This document shows positions 7,437 to 18,489 of a stretch of 42,246 nucleotides of DNA, in pieces. How positions within the stretch are numbered: position 1 is the first letter of the stretch; every line of letters starts with the position of its first letter. Under the pieces are notes generated by a model. The model did no database searches, had not been told where the DNA came from, and worked only from the letters and a program-made list of their open reading frames with translations. The translations under genes and the position numbers were made by a program. Source of the stretch: Flavobacteriales bacterium (GTDB lineage Bacteria > Bacteroidota > Bacteroidia > UBA10329); NCBI GenBank assembly GCA_016124845.1, contig WGMW01000043.1, forward strand, positions 1 to 42,246, written 5' to 3'.

Positions 7437-9092
7437 ATGCTGACCCGCCTGCACGTTCGTAATTACGCCATCATTTCCGAGTTGCATGTGAAATTTTCAG
7501 ATGGTCTCACCATCATTACTGGTGAAACTGGTGCGGGAAAATCGATCTTGATCGGAGCACTTTCGTTAGTACTCGGTAAGCGGGCAGATACATCTGTGCT
7601 GTATGATGCTGATGAGAAATGTGTGGTCGAAGCGCATTTTGAGATCGGTGGTTTTGGGTTGGAAGCATTCTTTGAACAGAACGACCTCGATTTTGAAAAG
7701 CATACCATTCTGAGACGCGAGATCAATGCGCAAGGAAAGTCGCGAGCGTTTGTGAATGATACGCCTGTCAATCTCTCGCAACTGAAAGAGCTTGCCAGCA
7801 ATTTGATCGACATTCATTCACAACACGAAGTGCTGACACTCAAAACACCTGAGTTCAGAGCAAGATTTCTGGATGCCTGCGCGGATGGAGGAAAACAGTA
7901 CGCGAAATTTCAGAAGGCATATTCGGAGTGGAATGCGCTAAAGCGGCAAGTTGAGAAACTGAAGCAGAAACTGCAGGAAGCCTCTGCTGATGAAGATTAT
8001 GTGCGGTTCCAGCTTTCTGAATTGCTGGAACTGAACCTGAAAGAAGGCGAGTTCGCAGAAAATCAAGAACGATTGAATCTACTTGAGAATGCGGAAGAGA
8101 TCCGACAAACGCTCGGACAGGTTTCTGAAGGATTTTCAGGTGTGGAAGGTTCCATTTTGGATCAACTCCGAAGAATTGAATCGGAGCTGGGTCATTTGGC
8201 TCGGAAACATGCGCCATCGAAAGATTGGACGGAACGCGTGAAATCCAGTTTCTTGGAACTGGAAGATGTGGCTCAGGAAATTGAGCGAAGTGCCGAGGGG
8301 CTGAACGAAGACCCTGAGGAATTGATTCGACTACAGGAGCGAGTGGATGAAGTGGTTCGATTGATGACGAAGCATCGCAAGCAAAGCGAGAGCGAATTGA
8401 TTGAATTTCAGCAAGAGCTGGAAGAAAAATTGGATGGCATTGGCGTTTCCGATGAACAACTGACCTTGCTCCAGGCAGAATTGGAATTAGCTGGCTCCAA
8501 ACTCGAATCGGAAGCAACGCTGCTGAGCCAGTTGCGTGCTACTGCCGCCAAAAATGTTGCTCCCGTCATTGAATCTGAGTTGCACGAACTCGGAATGCCC
8601 GATGCCACTTTGAAGATCGAATTGCACCGAACTGAGGTCAATGTGCTCGGCCAAGATGGAATCGATATTCAGTTCACCGCCAATAAGGGACAGGCGTTGC
8701 AAGACATCAGCAAAGTGGCCAGCGGTGGTGAGCTCTCGCGACTGATGCTATCCGTCAAATCGCAGATCGCAAAGACATCGCAATTGCCTGCCATCATCTT
8801 TGATGAGATCGATACAGGTGTTTCGGGAGATGTAGCGAACAAGGTTGGGCAGAAGATACGCTCGTTGAGTACGTTGATGCAAGTGCTGTGCATCACGCAT
8901 TTGCCGCAGATCGCTTCCAAAGCTGACCAACATCTGTATGTTTACAAGCAGATTGAAAAAGGTAAAACGGAAACGAAAGTGCGTGAACTGAATGAGCAGG
9001 AACGAGTGGTTGAGGTAGCGAAAATGCTAAGCAATGCCAACCCGACCGAAGCAGCCTTAACGCACGCGAAAAACTTACTTAACGAAAAATGA
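7437..9092 (+). CDS. recN: DNA repair protein RecN
   Basis: 551 residues, the normal size for this SMC-like ATPase of double-strand-break repair. Walker A GETGAGKS is at residues 29-36. A long coiled coil spans about 160-370. The C-terminal half has the signature ASGGELSRLMLSVKS and the Walker B region IIFDEIDTGVSG, then ITHLPQIA. The ATG at 7437 lies five bases after porD. It is the last gene of the operon; fabI follows after 68 bases. Confidence 0.97.
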   Translation: MLTRLHVRNYAIISELHVKFSDGLTIITGETGAGKSILIGALSLVLGKRADTSVLYDADEKCVVEAHFEIGGFGLEAFFEQNDLDFEKHTILRREINAQGKSRAFVNDTPVNLSQLKELASNLIDIHSQHEVLTLKTPEFRARFLDACADGGKQYAKFQKAYSEWNALKRQVEKLKQKLQEASADEDYVRFQLSELLELNLKEGEFAENQERLNLLENAEEIRQTLGQVSEGFSGVEGSILDQLRRIESELGHLARKHAPSKDWTERVKSSFLELEDVAQEIERSAEGLNEDPEELIRLQERVDEVVRLMTKHRKQSESELIEFQQELEEKLDGIGVSDEQLTLLQAELELAGSKLESEATLLSQLRATAAKNVAPVIESELHELGMPDATLKIELHRTEVNVLGQDGIDIQFTANKGQALQDISKVASGGELSRLMLSVKSQIAKTSQLPAIIFDEIDTGVSGDVANKVGQKIRSLSTLMQVLCITHLPQIASKADQHLYVYKQIEKGKTETKVRELNEQERVVEVAKMLSNANPTEAALTHAKNLLNEK

Positions 9093-9160
9093 ACGGTTAG
9101 GAATTCGAAATTGGTTTTCTTCCAAGGCTCAATTCTTCATTCCAATTCATACTTATCAAA

Positions 9161-9946
9161 ATGGGGTACAATCTTCTAAAAGGAAAGAAAGGAATCATTT
9201 TCGGAGCGTTGGACGACCGTTCCATTGCTTGGAAAGTGGCAGAGAAATGTGTGGATGAAGGTGCAGAGATCATTCTCACCAATGCGCCAGTTGCGCTTCG
9301 GATGGGCGCCATTAAGGAATTGGGGGAGAAGCTCAATGCAGATATTATTCCCGCTGATGTGACCGTAATGGAAGACATTGAGAATCTGGTGGCTACTGCG
9401 AAGGAGAAGTTCGGTGGTTTGGACTTCATGCTTCATTCTGTCGGCATGTCTCCGAATGTGAGAAAGGGGAGAGGCTACACCGATCTGAACTACGATTTCT
9501 TCCACAAGACATTGGATATTTCGGCCATGTCGTTGCATCGCGTGTTGCAGACCTGCTATAAGCAGGATGCCTTGAATGAATGGGCGTCTGTGGTGGCTTT
9601 GACTTACATCGCTGCTCAAAGAACTTATACTGGTTATGGCGATATGGCCGAGGCCAAAGCCATGTTGGAAAGCATTGCCCGTAGTTTCGGACATCATTAT
9701 GGAGTGAAGAAGAAAGTGCGGGTGAATACGATTTCGCAAAGCCCGACCGTGACCACTGCAGGTTCGGGAGTGGAAGGTTTTGATGACTTCATCAATAATG
9801 CAGACAAACTTTCTCCGCTGGGAAATGCCTCAGCTGCGGAATGTGCTGATTACTGCGTAACGCTTTTCTCAGACCTTACGCGCAAAGTGACCATGCAGAA
9901 TCTTTTCCATGATGGAGGCTACAGCAGCATGGGAGCGACAGATTAG
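9161..9946 (+). CDS. fabI: Enoyl-[acyl-carrier-protein] reductase (NADH), FabI type
   Basis: 261-residue short-chain dehydrogenase-like enzyme that reduces the trans-2-enoyl-ACP double bond in fatty acid synthesis. FabI-type features: the divergent nucleotide-binding start (KGKKGIIFGALDDRSIAWK), LHSVGMSP, and the catalytic Tyr-x6-Lys in YGDMAEAKAMLE with an extra upstream Tyr, followed by VRVNTISQSPTVT. This is the classic triclosan-target fold. It ends before a bidirectional terminator shared with clpC. Confidence 0.95.
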   Translation: MGYNLLKGKKGIIFGALDDRSIAWKVAEKCVDEGAEIILTNAPVALRMGAIKELGEKLNADIIPADVTVMEDIENLVATAKEKFGGLDFMLHSVGMSPNVRKGRGYTDLNYDFFHKTLDISAMSLHRVLQTCYKQDALNEWASVVALTYIAAQRTYTGYGDMAEAKAMLESIARSFGHHYGVKKKVRVNTISQSPTVTTAGSGVEGFDDFINNADKLSPLGNASAAECADYCVTLFSDLTRKVTMQNLFHDGGYSSMGATD

Positions 9947-9954
9947 CAGATTTT

Positions 9955-10046
9955 CACGCAGAGATGCAGAGAAAATGAGGAATACAAAACGAAAACGGGG
10001 CTTAATTGCCCCGTTTTCATTTCGTTAGTCTCTGTGTCTCTGTGTG
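9955..10046. repeat. Inverted repeat (CAC[A/G]CAGAGA motif) enclosing the fabI/clpC terminator
   Basis: CACGCAGAGATGCAGAGA (9955-9972) and the reverse complement of TCTCTGTGTCTCTGTGTG (10029-10046) match at 15 of 18 positions. The two arms enclose the terminator hairpin at 9991-10018. CAGAGA-type doublets recur between genes in many bacterial genomes, so this may be a dispersed palindromic repeat. Confidence 0.6.
9991..10018. terminator. Bidirectional terminator between fabI and clpC
   Basis: A perfect 11-bp stem, GAAAACGGGGC / GCCCCGTTTTC, with the loop TTAATT, lies between two convergent genes. Confidence 0.9.
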
Positions 10047-10057
10047 AGCTAAACCCG

Positions 10058-12598
10058 TCAATCTTTTTTCTTTTCCGACTTCGGTTTTTTGACCGAGATG
10101 GTCAGTTCATCTGCGTCTTTTGCATGCTTCACCTCAAGCACATCTCCTTCAGAAACAGTCGAACCAATAATGGCTTCTGCCAATGGGTCCTCCAAATATT
10201 TCTGGATGGCTCTTGCCAACGGACGCGCCCCGAAATCTGGGTCGTAGCCTTTTTCAGAAAGGAAATCCTTGGCAGATTTGTCCAATTGAATGGTGTAACC
10301 AGCGTCTTCAATTCGTTTGAAAACACCTTTCAATTCAAGATCGATGATTTGGAAGATGTCTTCTTTCTTCAATTGGTTGAAGAGAATCACATCATCAATT
10401 CGGTTCAAGAACTCAGGCGCAAAAGCCTTCTTCAATGCTTTCTCGATCACACCGCGAGCGTGGTCATCAGTAGCGGAAGTTTTAGCCGCAGTTGCGAAAC
10501 CAACGCCTTGGCCGAAATCCGACAATTGTCGCGAACCGATATTCGAGGTCATGATCACAATCGTGTTCTTAAAATCGATCTTACGACCCAAGCTGTCGGT
10601 CATCTGTCCATCATCCAATGCCTGAAGCAACAGGTTGAACACATCTGGGTGTGCTTTCTCAATCTCATCCAAAAGCACAACGGAATACGGCTTTCTACGA
10701 ACCTTTTCGGTCAACTGACCACCTTCCTCATAACCAACGTATCCTGGAGGCGCTCCCACCAAACGTGAGATGGCAAACTTCTCCATGTATTCGCTCATGT
10801 CAATACGGATCAAGGCATCATCTGAATCGAAAAGATATTGAGAAATGACCTTCGCCAATTCTGTTTTACCAACACCAGTTGGCCCCAAGAAAATGAAACT
10901 TCCGATCGGTTTGTTCGGGTCTTTCAAGCCAGCGCGGTTACGCTGAATAGCGCGAACCACCTTCTTAATGGCTTCATCCTGACCAATCACTTTGCCTTTG
11001 AGCATTTCGCCCATTTGCTTCAGACGATCGCCTTCGTTCTGAGCCACGCGATTGACAGGAATTCCCGTCATCATCGAAACAACCTCAGCCACATGCTCCT
11101 CGGTTACCGTTTCACGGTTCTCCTTGGTCTCGTCTTCCCACTTTTTCTTCTCGCGCTCCAACTCTTCCTGAAGCTTACGCTCCTTGTCACGAAGATTGGC
11201 CGCCTCTTCGTATTTCTGGCTGCGGACAACCTTGTTCTTTTCCTCCTTAATGTCGTCCACTTTCTTCTCCAACTCAACAATCACATCAGGAACGTGAATA
11301 TTGGTGATATGAACACGTGAACCAACCTCATCCAAGGCGTCAATTGCCTTATCTGGAAGGAATCGATCGGTCATGTAGCGATTGGTGAGCATCACGCACG
11401 CCTCAATCGCCTCTGGCGTATAGATCACATTATGATGTTCTTCGTACTTCTCTTTGATGTTGTTCAGAATCTCGATGGTTTCCTCTGGAGAGGTCGGATC
11501 GACCATTACCTTTTGGAAACGTCTTTCCAGCGCACCATCTTTCTCAATGTACTGTCGATACTCATCAAGCGTAGTGGCACCGATGCATTGCACTTCGCCA
11601 CGTGCCAAGGCTGGCTTGAACATGTTCGATGCATCCATAGAACCTGAAGCACCACCAGCACCAACAATTGTGTGAATCTCATCAATGAACAGAATCACAT
11701 CTGGAGATTTCTCCAGTTCGTTCATCACTGCTTTCATGCGCTCCTCAAACTGACCGCGGTATTTGGTTCCAGCAACAAGCGATGCTAGATCCAAGGTTAC
11801 CACACGCTTTCCGAACAGCACACGAGATACTTTTCGCTTCACAATTCGCAAGGCGAGACCTTCGGCAATCGCTGATTTACCAACACCAGGTTCTCCAATA
11901 AGAATCGGATTGTTCTTCTTTCTACGGCTAAGGATCTGCGAAACCCGCTCAATTTCCTTTTCACGACCAACTACTGGGTCGAGTTTTCCATCTTCCGCAG
12001 CCTTGGTCAGGTCGCGTCCAAAATTGTCCAGAACAGGTGTTTTGGATTTCGGGTCAACTGCTTTTCGCATCTGACCGCCACCACCTGCACCGAAAGCATC
12101 ACCTTCGTCATCGTCATCTGCCGACTGGCTGTGCTTGGCTTCTGGATTCAAACCAGTTTCTCCCAACATCATTTCAACCTCTTCTTTCACGAGGTCGTAA
12201 TCAACTCCCATCTTCTTCATACTTCGTGTTACAACGTTATCTTCATCTTTCAAGATGGCCAATAATAAGTGTTCGGTACCAATTGTAGGACTCTTGAACA
12301 CCTTGGCCTCCAGGTATGTGATCTTCAATGCTTTCTCAGCTTGCTTGATCAAAGGGATATTACCCAAATTGGTCTTCTTGACAGCTTTTCCAGTTTGAGT
12401 AGTGCTTTCGATCTCCTTTCTAAGTTTTTGAATATCAATACCTAATGATTCAAGGATCTTAATGGCCGTCCCTTCTCCTTCACGGATAATCCCGAGAAGT
12501 AAGTGTTCCGTTCCTATGTATTCATGTCCCAATCTCAGCGCTTCCTCGCGACTGAAACTGATGACATCTTTTACCCGTGGTGAAAATTTCGCGTCCAT
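10058..12598 (-). CDS. clpC: ATP-dependent Clp protease ATP-binding subunit ClpC
   Basis: 846-residue Hsp100 unfoldase that feeds substrates to ClpP. In order: two N-terminal Clp repeats (about 1-150); a Gly-rich linker; AAA domain 1 with Walker A GEPGVGKS (about 235-242) and FIDEIHT; a UVR-type coiled middle (about 445-485) that marks ClpC rather than ClpB; AAA domain 2 with GPTGVGKT (about 572-579) and GYVGYEEGG; and a Lys-rich C-terminal tail. I use the ATG at 12598 because ClpC proteins begin M[12 protein letters not shown]; a TTG two codons earlier is less likely. The gene is divergent from gyrA and convergent with fabI. Confidence 0.96.
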   Translation of the reverse strand: MDAKFSPRVKDVISFSREEALRLGHEYIGTEHLLLGIIREGEGTAIKILESLGIDIQKLRKEIESTTQTGKAVKKTNLGNIPLIKQAEKALKITYLEAKVFKSPTIGTEHLLLAILKDEDNVVTRSMKKMGVDYDLVKEEVEMMLGETGLNPEAKHSQSADDDDEGDAFGAGGGGQMRKAVDPKSKTPVLDNFGRDLTKAAEDGKLDPVVGREKEIERVSQILSRRKKNNPILIGEPGVGKSAIAEGLALRIVKRKVSRVLFGKRVVTLDLASLVAGTKYRGQFEERMKAVMNELEKSPDVILFIDEIHTIVGAGGASGSMDASNMFKPALARGEVQCIGATTLDEYRQYIEKDGALERRFQKVMVDPTSPEETIEILNNIKEKYEEHHNVIYTPEAIEACVMLTNRYMTDRFLPDKAIDALDEVGSRVHITNIHVPDVIVELEKKVDDIKEEKNKVVRSQKYEEAANLRDKERKLQEELEREKKKWEDETKENRETVTEEHVAEVVSMMTGIPVNRVAQNEGDRLKQMGEMLKGKVIGQDEAIKKVVRAIQRNRAGLKDPNKPIGSFIFLGPTGVGKTELAKVISQYLFDSDDALIRIDMSEYMEKFAISRLVGAPPGYVGYEEGGQLTEKVRRKPYSVVLLDEIEKAHPDVFNLLLQALDDGQMTDSLGRKIDFKNTIVIMTSNIGSRQLSDFGQGVGFATAAKTSATDDHARGVIEKALKKAFAPEFLNRIDDVILFNQLKKEDIFQIIDLELKGVFKRIEDAGYTIQLDKSAKDFLSEKGYDPDFGARPLARAIQKYLEDPLAEAIIGSTVSEGDVLEVKHAKDADELTISVKKPKSEKKKD

Positions 12599-12664
12599 GT
12601 TCAATCCTCAAATGTCGGACTTATCCTTTTACTACTGAAACAACAGCCGATAAATCCGCATGTT

Positions 12665-12672
12665 CAAAAATA
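12665..12672 (-). promoter_or_regulatory. Possible -7 box for clpC
   Basis: Read leftward, TATTTTTG matches TAnnTTTG and would give a leader of about 60 bases. No convincing -33 TTG was seen. Confidence 0.35.
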
Positions 12673-12784
12673 GATTCGCCCTTTCAGCAGACCTTTCGGT
12701 GAGTTCGTTTTTATCAACAGAAATCTGTTAGTAAGAACTGGCTTTCGGAGCCTTGCAAAAGCCGACCAACGCAGCACAAAACCC

Positions 12785-12792
12785 TATCTTCG
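12785..12792 (+). promoter_or_regulatory. -7 box for gyrA
   Basis: TATCTTCG differs from TAnnTTTG at one position, as do several boxes in this window. It predicts a leader of about 58 bases that includes the hairpin at 12807-12829. Confidence 0.45.
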
Positions 12793-12806
12793 AAGGCTAA
12801 ATTTGA

Positions 12807-12829
12807 GCATGGTTTGTCAAATACCATGC
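12807..12829 (+). other. Inverted repeat in the predicted gyrA leader
   Basis: GCATGGT and ACCATGC form a perfect 7-bp stem around a 9-base loop, 26 bases before the gyrA ATG. No T-run follows, so it is not a terminator; it could be an RNA leader structure or an operator. Confidence 0.4.
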
Positions 12830-12855
12830 GAGCGTTTATTCACTAACATTTTGTC

Positions 12856-15420
12856 ATGGCAGAAGGAGAGAGAATTATACCTATTAATATAGAAGATGAG
12901 ATGAAGACGGCCTACATCGATTATTCGATGTCGGTCATTGTGTCACGTGCGCTTCCAGATGTAAGAGATGGTCTGAAGCCTGTACACAGAAGAGTGCTTT
13001 TTGGAATGCTTGAACTGGGCGTCCGTTCCACCAGTGCTTACAAGAAATCGGCAAGGATCGTAGGGGAGGTACTCGGTAAGTATCACCCGCATGGCGATTC
13101 ATCCGTTTACGACACCATGGTGCGTATGGCTCAGGAATGGTCGTTGCGCTATCCGTTGGTTGATGGCCAGGGAAACTTCGGTTCGGTAGATGGTGACAGT
13201 CCAGCTGCCATGCGATACACCGAGGCCCGCTTGCGGAAGATCGCGGAAGAACTGCTTTCAGATATTGACAAGGACACGGTTGATTTCTCGCTGAACTTCG
13301 ATGATACGCTGCAAGAACCAACTGTTCTTCCAACACGAATTCCGAATCTTCTGGTAAACGGTTCTTCGGGCATTGCGGTCGGTATGGCCACCAACATGGC
13401 TCCGCACAACCTCACCGAGGTCATCAACGGAACAATCGCTTATATCGATAACAGAGACATCGAGATCTCTGAATTGATGGAATACGTGAAAGCTCCTGAT
13501 TTCCCAACGGGTGGTATCATCTACGGATATGATGGTGTTCGCGAAGCATTTGAGACGGGTAGAGGTAGAGTGATGATGCGCGCCAAGGCCGAGTTTGAGG
13601 AAACGAAAACTGGGAAGGAGCAGATTATCGTCACCGAGATTCCTTACCAGGTGAACAAGGCCGACATGATCAAGAAGACGGCCGAGTTGGTTGTTGACAA
13701 GAAGATCGAAGGCATCAGCGACATCCGTGATGAATCTGATAGAAACGGTATGCGTATCGTTTACGAACTGAAGCGTGATGCGATTCCGAATGTGGTTCTG
13801 AATACGCTCTACAAATACACAGCACTTCAGACTTCGTTCAGCGTGAACAATATTGCCTTGGTGAAAGGTCGGCCAGAAATGCTGACGCTGAAGGACATGA
13901 TCCACCATTTCGTGGAACACCGTCACGATGTGGTTGTCAGAAGAACCAAGTTCGAACTCGATCAAGCGGAGAAGCGGGCACATATCCTCGAAGGTCTCAT
14001 CATTGCATCAGACAATATTGACGAGGTAATCGCATTGATTCGCGCCTCAGCAAGCCCAGAAGAAGCACGTGAAAAACTCATGGAGCGTTTCGAGTTGAGT
14101 GATGTTCAATCACGTGCGATTGTTGAAATGCGTCTCCGTCAGTTGACAGGACTGGAGCAGGACAAACTTCGTGCGGAGTATGAGGAACTGATGAAGACCA
14201 TCGCGCATTTGAAGGATATTTTGGACAACGAAGACCTTCGAATGACCATCATCAAAGACGAGCTCACAGTTATCCGCGACAAGTACGGTGACGAAAGACG
14301 AAGTGAGATCGTTTATGCTGCCAATGACCTTCGTATGGAAGATATGATCGCGGATGAGGAAGTGGTCATAACTATCTCGCACATGGGCTACATCAAGCGA
14401 ACGCCACTTGCGGAATACCGTGTGCAAAGTAGAGGCGGAGTAGGCTCCCGCGCCAGCACTACACGCGATGAGGATTTCTTGGAATACCTGTATGTGGCCA
14501 CCAACCACAATTACATGCTATTCTTCACCGAGAAAGGCCGTTGTTTCTGGATGCGCGCGTTCGAAATTCCAGAAGGAACGAAGACAAGTAAAGGTCGCGC
14601 TATTCAGAACCTGATCAATATCGAATCGGATGATAAGGTGAAAGCGTTTATCCGTGTCATTGATCTGAAAGACGAGGAGTACATCCAGAATCACTATGTG
14701 ATCATGTGCTCTAAGAAGGGAATCATCAAAAAGACCACGTTGGAAGCATACTCACGTCCACGTGTAAATGGCATCAATGCAATTACCATTAAGGACGGTG
14801 ATGAGCTTCTTGAAGCACGCCTTACAACGGGCAACAGCCACATTCTTATTGCTGGGACGCACGGTCGTTGTATTCACTTCCCAGAGGATAAAGTAAGACC
14901 GATGGGCCGTACAGCCGCAGGTGTCCGCGGCATCAACCTACCGGAGAAAGCCGATGTCGTTGGCATGATCTGTGTAGAAGACCTCGAGACCGAAACGGTG
15001 ATGGTGGTATCTGAGAATGGTTATGGAAAACGCTCTGCGGTAGAAGATTACCGCATTACCAACCGTGGTGGAAAAGGCGTCAAGACCATGAATATCACCG
15101 ACAAAACGGGTTCGCTCATTGCCATTAAGAGTGTAGTGGATGAGAACGATCTTATGATCATCAACAAATCAGGAATCGCCATCCGAATGGACGTGGCAGA
15201 CATCCGTGTTATGGGACGCGCAACGCAAGGTGTGAAACTCATCAACCTGAAAGGAAAAGATACCATTGCGGCCATTGCCAAGGTGGAAATCTCTTCTGAG
15301 GATGCGGACCTGAATGAAGACGAGGAGGATGAAAACCCGATCGGTGGTATTGAAGGAAATGCCGAAGACCGACAGGAGGGAGGCGACACCTCAACCGATC
15401 AGGAAGAATCTGAGGAGTGA
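12856..15420 (+). CDS. gyrA: DNA gyrase subunit A
   Basis: 854 residues. The breakage-reunion domain carries the active-site Tyr121 in RYTEARL. The quinolone-determining region reads [11 protein letters not shown], with Ser82 and Asp86 at the positions of E. coli Ser83 and Asp87, i.e. the susceptible residues. The C-terminal beta-pinwheel wraps DNA; its GyrA-box-like motifs are QSRGGVG and NRGGKG rather than the enterobacterial QRRGGKG. A strongly acidic tail follows (rich in Glu/Asp from about residue 815). It acts with GyrB to introduce negative supercoils. A leader with an inverted repeat precedes it, and a TPR protein gene follows after 57 bases. Confidence 0.97.
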   Translation: MAEGERIIPINIEDEMKTAYIDYSMSVIVSRALPDVRDGLKPVHRRVLFGMLELGVRSTSAYKKSARIVGEVLGKYHPHGDSSVYDTMVRMAQEWSLRYPLVDGQGNFGSVDGDSPAAMRYTEARLRKIAEELLSDIDKDTVDFSLNFDDTLQEPTVLPTRIPNLLVNGSSGIAVGMATNMAPHNLTEVINGTIAYIDNRDIEISELMEYVKAPDFPTGGIIYGYDGVREAFETGRGRVMMRAKAEFEETKTGKEQIIVTEIPYQVNKADMIKKTAELVVDKKIEGISDIRDESDRNGMRIVYELKRDAIPNVVLNTLYKYTALQTSFSVNNIALVKGRPEMLTLKDMIHHFVEHRHDVVVRRTKFELDQAEKRAHILEGLIIASDNIDEVIALIRASASPEEAREKLMERFELSDVQSRAIVEMRLRQLTGLEQDKLRAEYEELMKTIAHLKDILDNEDLRMTIIKDELTVIRDKYGDERRSEIVYAANDLRMEDMIADEEVVITISHMGYIKRTPLAEYRVQSRGGVGSRASTTRDEDFLEYLYVATNHNYMLFFTEKGRCFWMRAFEIPEGTKTSKGRAIQNLINIESDDKVKAFIRVIDLKDEEYIQNHYVIMCSKKGIIKKTTLEAYSRPRVNGINAITIKDGDELLEARLTTGNSHILIAGTHGRCIHFPEDKVRPMGRTAAGVRGINLPEKADVVGMICVEDLETETVMVVSENGYGKRSAVEDYRITNRGGKGVKTMNITDKTGSLIAIKSVVDENDLMIINKSGIAIRMDVADIRVMGRATQGVKLINLKGKDTIAAIAKVEISSEDADLNEDEEDENPIGGIEGNAEDRQEGGDTSTDQEESEE

Positions 15421-15477
15421 TTGACCGACCAATTTGAGAGATAACGCGATATTCGCACCGAATAAAACCTAAAAACG

Positions 15478-16764
15478 ATGAGTACGAAGAATACAATCTT
15501 GATTGCAGTAGCATTGCTGGTCAGTGCGGCCGTGTTCGGTCAGCCATCGAAAAGAACGAGTGCCAACAATTATCTTGGCTATGGCGAACTGGACAATGCC
15601 GTGGAGGCCATTGAACCGACAATTACCCACGAAAAGACCATGAATGATCCGAAAACATGGCTTTATCGAGGGCAGATCTACAATAAGGTTTATGAGGTTC
15701 AGAACAACGAAGGTAAATTCAAGGAGTTGAGCGATGACCCGCTTCAGATCGCCTACGAGAGTTTCAAGAAGTGTAAGGAACTGGATGAGAAGAATTACTA
15801 TAAAGATGAGATCCAGAAATATCTGAACTTCGAGTCGGTCAACTTCTACAATCTGGGAATCGCCTCCTTGCAAGCCAAAGATTACGAGAAGGCAGCTACA
15901 CGCTTCGGAAATGCTGTTGAAATGAGTGGCATGGGATGTTGCCCAGCCCTGAATGACACCTTGGCGATGCTAAGCGTCTTCTATCGTGGTTGGGCAAATG
16001 ATGCCTTGGGGAAACTTGAACTTGCCGAATCGGATTATCTGAAAGCTGCGGAATTGGCCAAAGAGCTGAAGCAAAAAGAGCATCGTGCGGCATTTGTGCG
16101 ATTGATCAATATGTGGCATACCGCGAAAAACACGGAAAAAGAGTTGAATGCTATCAAGTTGGGACGTGAATCATTGGGAGAGCCAGGCGCGTTTTCAGTT
16201 GAGGAAGCCAACGTGTTCTTAGGTTCAGGCAATACCGATGAAGCGGTCGATCCGCTCAGAAAAGCTGTGGAGGCAGATCCAACAAACTATTCAGCATGGT
16301 TTGCGTTGGGCTCTATTTTGGAGCAGTTGGCCAAAAAGGTTGATGAATCCGGTGTTGACCCAAAGGCAGTTGAAATGTTCAATGAATCGCGCGATGCTTA
16401 CAAGCGTTCTGTAGAGGAAGCAAACAAGGCTTTGGCTGAAGCATCCGAAGACCAGAAGGCGGCAATACTTTCAGCCAAATTTGACGCTGTTTACAGTATT
16501 GGAGCATCTTGGTTCAATATGGGCGCAAAAATGAATGATGCTGCCAGCAATATTGCTAATCAGAAGGAATATGACGCAGCAATGGTGAAGGTGCTTGATA
16601 TTTTCAGAAAAGCATTGCCAAGCCTGGAAGAGGCTTATGCAATTCGGCCAGATGATAAAGGTGTCCTGATTGCATTGAATCAATTGTACTACAAGCTTGG
16701 AGGAGACGACCCAAGCTATGAGAAGAAGCTCGAAGAAGTTTCAGCGAAGCTTCACAAGAAGTAA
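15478..16764 (+). CDS. Exported tetratricopeptide-repeat protein
   Basis: 428 residues with a signal peptide (ALLVSAAVFGQ, cleavage near residue 22). Several TPR helix pairs can be seen: NFYNLGIASLQAKDYEKAAT, YRGWANDALGKLELAESDYL and YSAWFALGSILEQLAKKV. It is probably a periplasmic protein-interaction scaffold; no enzymatic motif is visible. TPR proteins of this kind follow gyrA in other Bacteroidota as I recall. It ends at a terminator. Confidence 0.88.
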   Translation: MSTKNTILIAVALLVSAAVFGQPSKRTSANNYLGYGELDNAVEAIEPTITHEKTMNDPKTWLYRGQIYNKVYEVQNNEGKFKELSDDPLQIAYESFKKCKELDEKNYYKDEIQKYLNFESVNFYNLGIASLQAKDYEKAATRFGNAVEMSGMGCCPALNDTLAMLSVFYRGWANDALGKLELAESDYLKAAELAKELKQKEHRAAFVRLINMWHTAKNTEKELNAIKLGRESLGEPGAFSVEEANVFLGSGNTDEAVDPLRKAVEADPTNYSAWFALGSILEQLAKKVDESGVDPKAVEMFNESRDAYKRSVEEANKALAEASEDQKAAILSAKFDAVYSIGASWFNMGAKMNDAASNIANQKEYDAAMVKVLDIFRKALPSLEEAYAIRPDDKGVLIALNQLYYKLGGDDPSYEKKLEEVSAKLHKK

Positions 16765-16765
16765 T

Positions 16766-16803
16766 AGAGAAGGGAGAGTTCATTGGATTCTCCCTTTCTT
16801 TTG
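16766..16803 (+). terminator. Terminator after the TPR gene
   Basis: AGAAGGGAGA pairs with TCTCCCTTTCT across a short loop, followed by T-rich sequence, directly after the stop codon. Confidence 0.75.
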
Positions 16804-16880
16804 AAATTACTATTTAACATAATATTAATTATAGACTTAATGATGAATTGCAACTTGCCAAGCAATTAGTACATTCCCAA

Positions 16881-18473
16881 ATGAAGTTTTTAAAGAGCGT
16901 GCTCACAGGTCTGATCATTTTCTTGATTCTTTTCGTTGGAGGAATTCTTACTTGGTATTATTTACAGGGACCTGAACATCAAGGTCTGATTCGTTCTGAT
17001 TTTGCTGACCGACCTTTTAAACTGGAAGAAATTGTTGAGGTAAAACCAATTCCAGACAAACCGAATATCATCTTCATTTTGGCCGATGATCTCGGTTACG
17101 GAGATGTCGGTTACAATCAGCAGACAGTCATTGATACCAAGAATTTGGATTCTCTGGCAGAACACAGCGTGGTTTTCAGCAATTTTTACGCACCAGCGTC
17201 TATCTGTACGCCATCGCGTTTCGGGTTCTTGTCTGGTAGATACGCGCTGCGACAAGGATTGGCATATCCGTTCCATCATGTGAATCCTGGTCTCATCATG
17301 AATATTGGAAGTCGTTTTGCCAATTTCATGGGGGCTGTGGACATGCGTGGAGAACACAACATTATCAATGGAATTATGCCTTCTGAGGTCATCATCCCAG
17401 AATTGTTGAAGCTTGCTGGCTACCGAACTGGAATTGTTGGAAAATGGCATCTCGGCACGATTTCTCAGGATGCCCAGTTTCATCCGTTCAACCATGGTTT
17501 TGATTATTTCGTTGGTCTGGAAGCCTCCAACGATGATTGGCCTGTGGCATTTTATGAGAATGAGCGTAAAATGCTGGATGATATTGGCCTCGATCAGGAA
17601 CATTACACGCAGTTGTTTACAGATTCTGCCAAGAGTTTCATTCGTCAGAATCAGAATCAACCATTCTTCCTGTATCTGGCGCACAAGGATCCACACCAGC
17701 CTTTCTTTCCCTCGAAGGGATTTAAAGGCAAGTCCAAAGCAGGTGCTTATGGCGATGCGGTTGAAGAATTCGATCACAGCGTTGGAGAAATTCTAAATCT
17801 GCTGGATAGTTTGAACTTGACCGAGAACACGATTGTCGTTGTCACCAGCGACAATGGACCTTGGTTCGAAGGAAATCCTTGCGGTCTGAGAGGCCGCAAA
17901 GGTCAGGTTTACGAAGGTGGATATCGCGTTCCATTCATGATCCGCTATCCCAAAAAGCTGAAAACCGCATACAAAACGAATATGCCCGCTATGGGCATCG
18001 ACCTATTGCCTACGTTGGTGGCGGAAGCAGGTGTTTCTATTCCCAAAGACAGGAAGATTGACGGTATGAATCTGCTGGAACTTCTCAACGACACTTCCGA
18101 AACGAGTCTCGCCTACACCCGTCCCCTATTCTTCTTTCACGATTACGCATTTGAGGCGGTTCGCGTAGGTAACTGGAAATTCATGGAAACGAATTACAGC
18201 TACACATGGCCCATTCCGTTGGAACATCCCAAGTATGTAACGAGCCAGTACGTTTCGAAATACTCACCACCAGAAAGCGATACGGTCATTAACAGATTGG
18301 ACAATTGGCCTAAGCTGTATTACCTGAAGGACAATTCCAGTGAATCATACAATCTCTCCTCAAGGCATGATCAAAAAGTAGAGGAAATGCAGCAGATGCT
18401 TTCTGAATTCAGAAACGATTTCTTGACCAATCCGCGCGGTTGGCTGGATAAGCCAGTTTCGGACAACCATTAA
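16881..18473 (+). CDS. Sulfatase (arylsulfatase family), membrane-anchored
   Basis: 530 residues. An N-terminal hydrophobic segment (residues 6-27) should export or anchor it in the periplasm. The alkaline-phosphatase-type core shows ADDLGYGD (metal-binding Asp69-Asp70), the C-x-P-S-R motif CTPSR with Cys109 as the residue converted to formylglycine, GKWHLG (Lys/His) and VTSDNGP. It should hydrolyse sulfate esters, with the natural substrate unknown. The frame is open 33 bases further, but the ATG at 16881 gives a Lys-containing signal start. No formylglycine-generating enzyme or anaerobic maturase is encoded in the window. It is followed by an amidase gene after 29 bases. Confidence 0.92.
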   Translation: MKFLKSVLTGLIIFLILFVGGILTWYYLQGPEHQGLIRSDFADRPFKLEEIVEVKPIPDKPNIIFILADDLGYGDVGYNQQTVIDTKNLDSLAEHSVVFSNFYAPASICTPSRFGFLSGRYALRQGLAYPFHHVNPGLIMNIGSRFANFMGAVDMRGEHNIINGIMPSEVIIPELLKLAGYRTGIVGKWHLGTISQDAQFHPFNHGFDYFVGLEASNDDWPVAFYENERKMLDDIGLDQEHYTQLFTDSAKSFIRQNQNQPFFLYLAHKDPHQPFFPSKGFKGKSKAGAYGDAVEEFDHSVGEILNLLDSLNLTENTIVVVTSDNGPWFEGNPCGLRGRKGQVYEGGYRVPFMIRYPKKLKTAYKTNMPAMGIDLLPTLVAEAGVSIPKDRKIDGMNLLELLNDTSETSLAYTRPLFFFHDYAFEAVRVGNWKFMETNYSYTWPIPLEHPKYVTSQYVSKYSPPESDTVINRLDNWPKLYYLKDNSSESYNLSSRHDQKVEEMQQMLSEFRNDFLTNPRGWLDKPVSDNH

Positions 18474-18489
18474 TCCTGTCAGAGTTTTC

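Noticed and set aside
13081-13140. Possible quinolone-resistance change in gyrA
   Set aside because: Ser82 and Asp86 are the susceptible-type residues, so no resistance mutation is seen.
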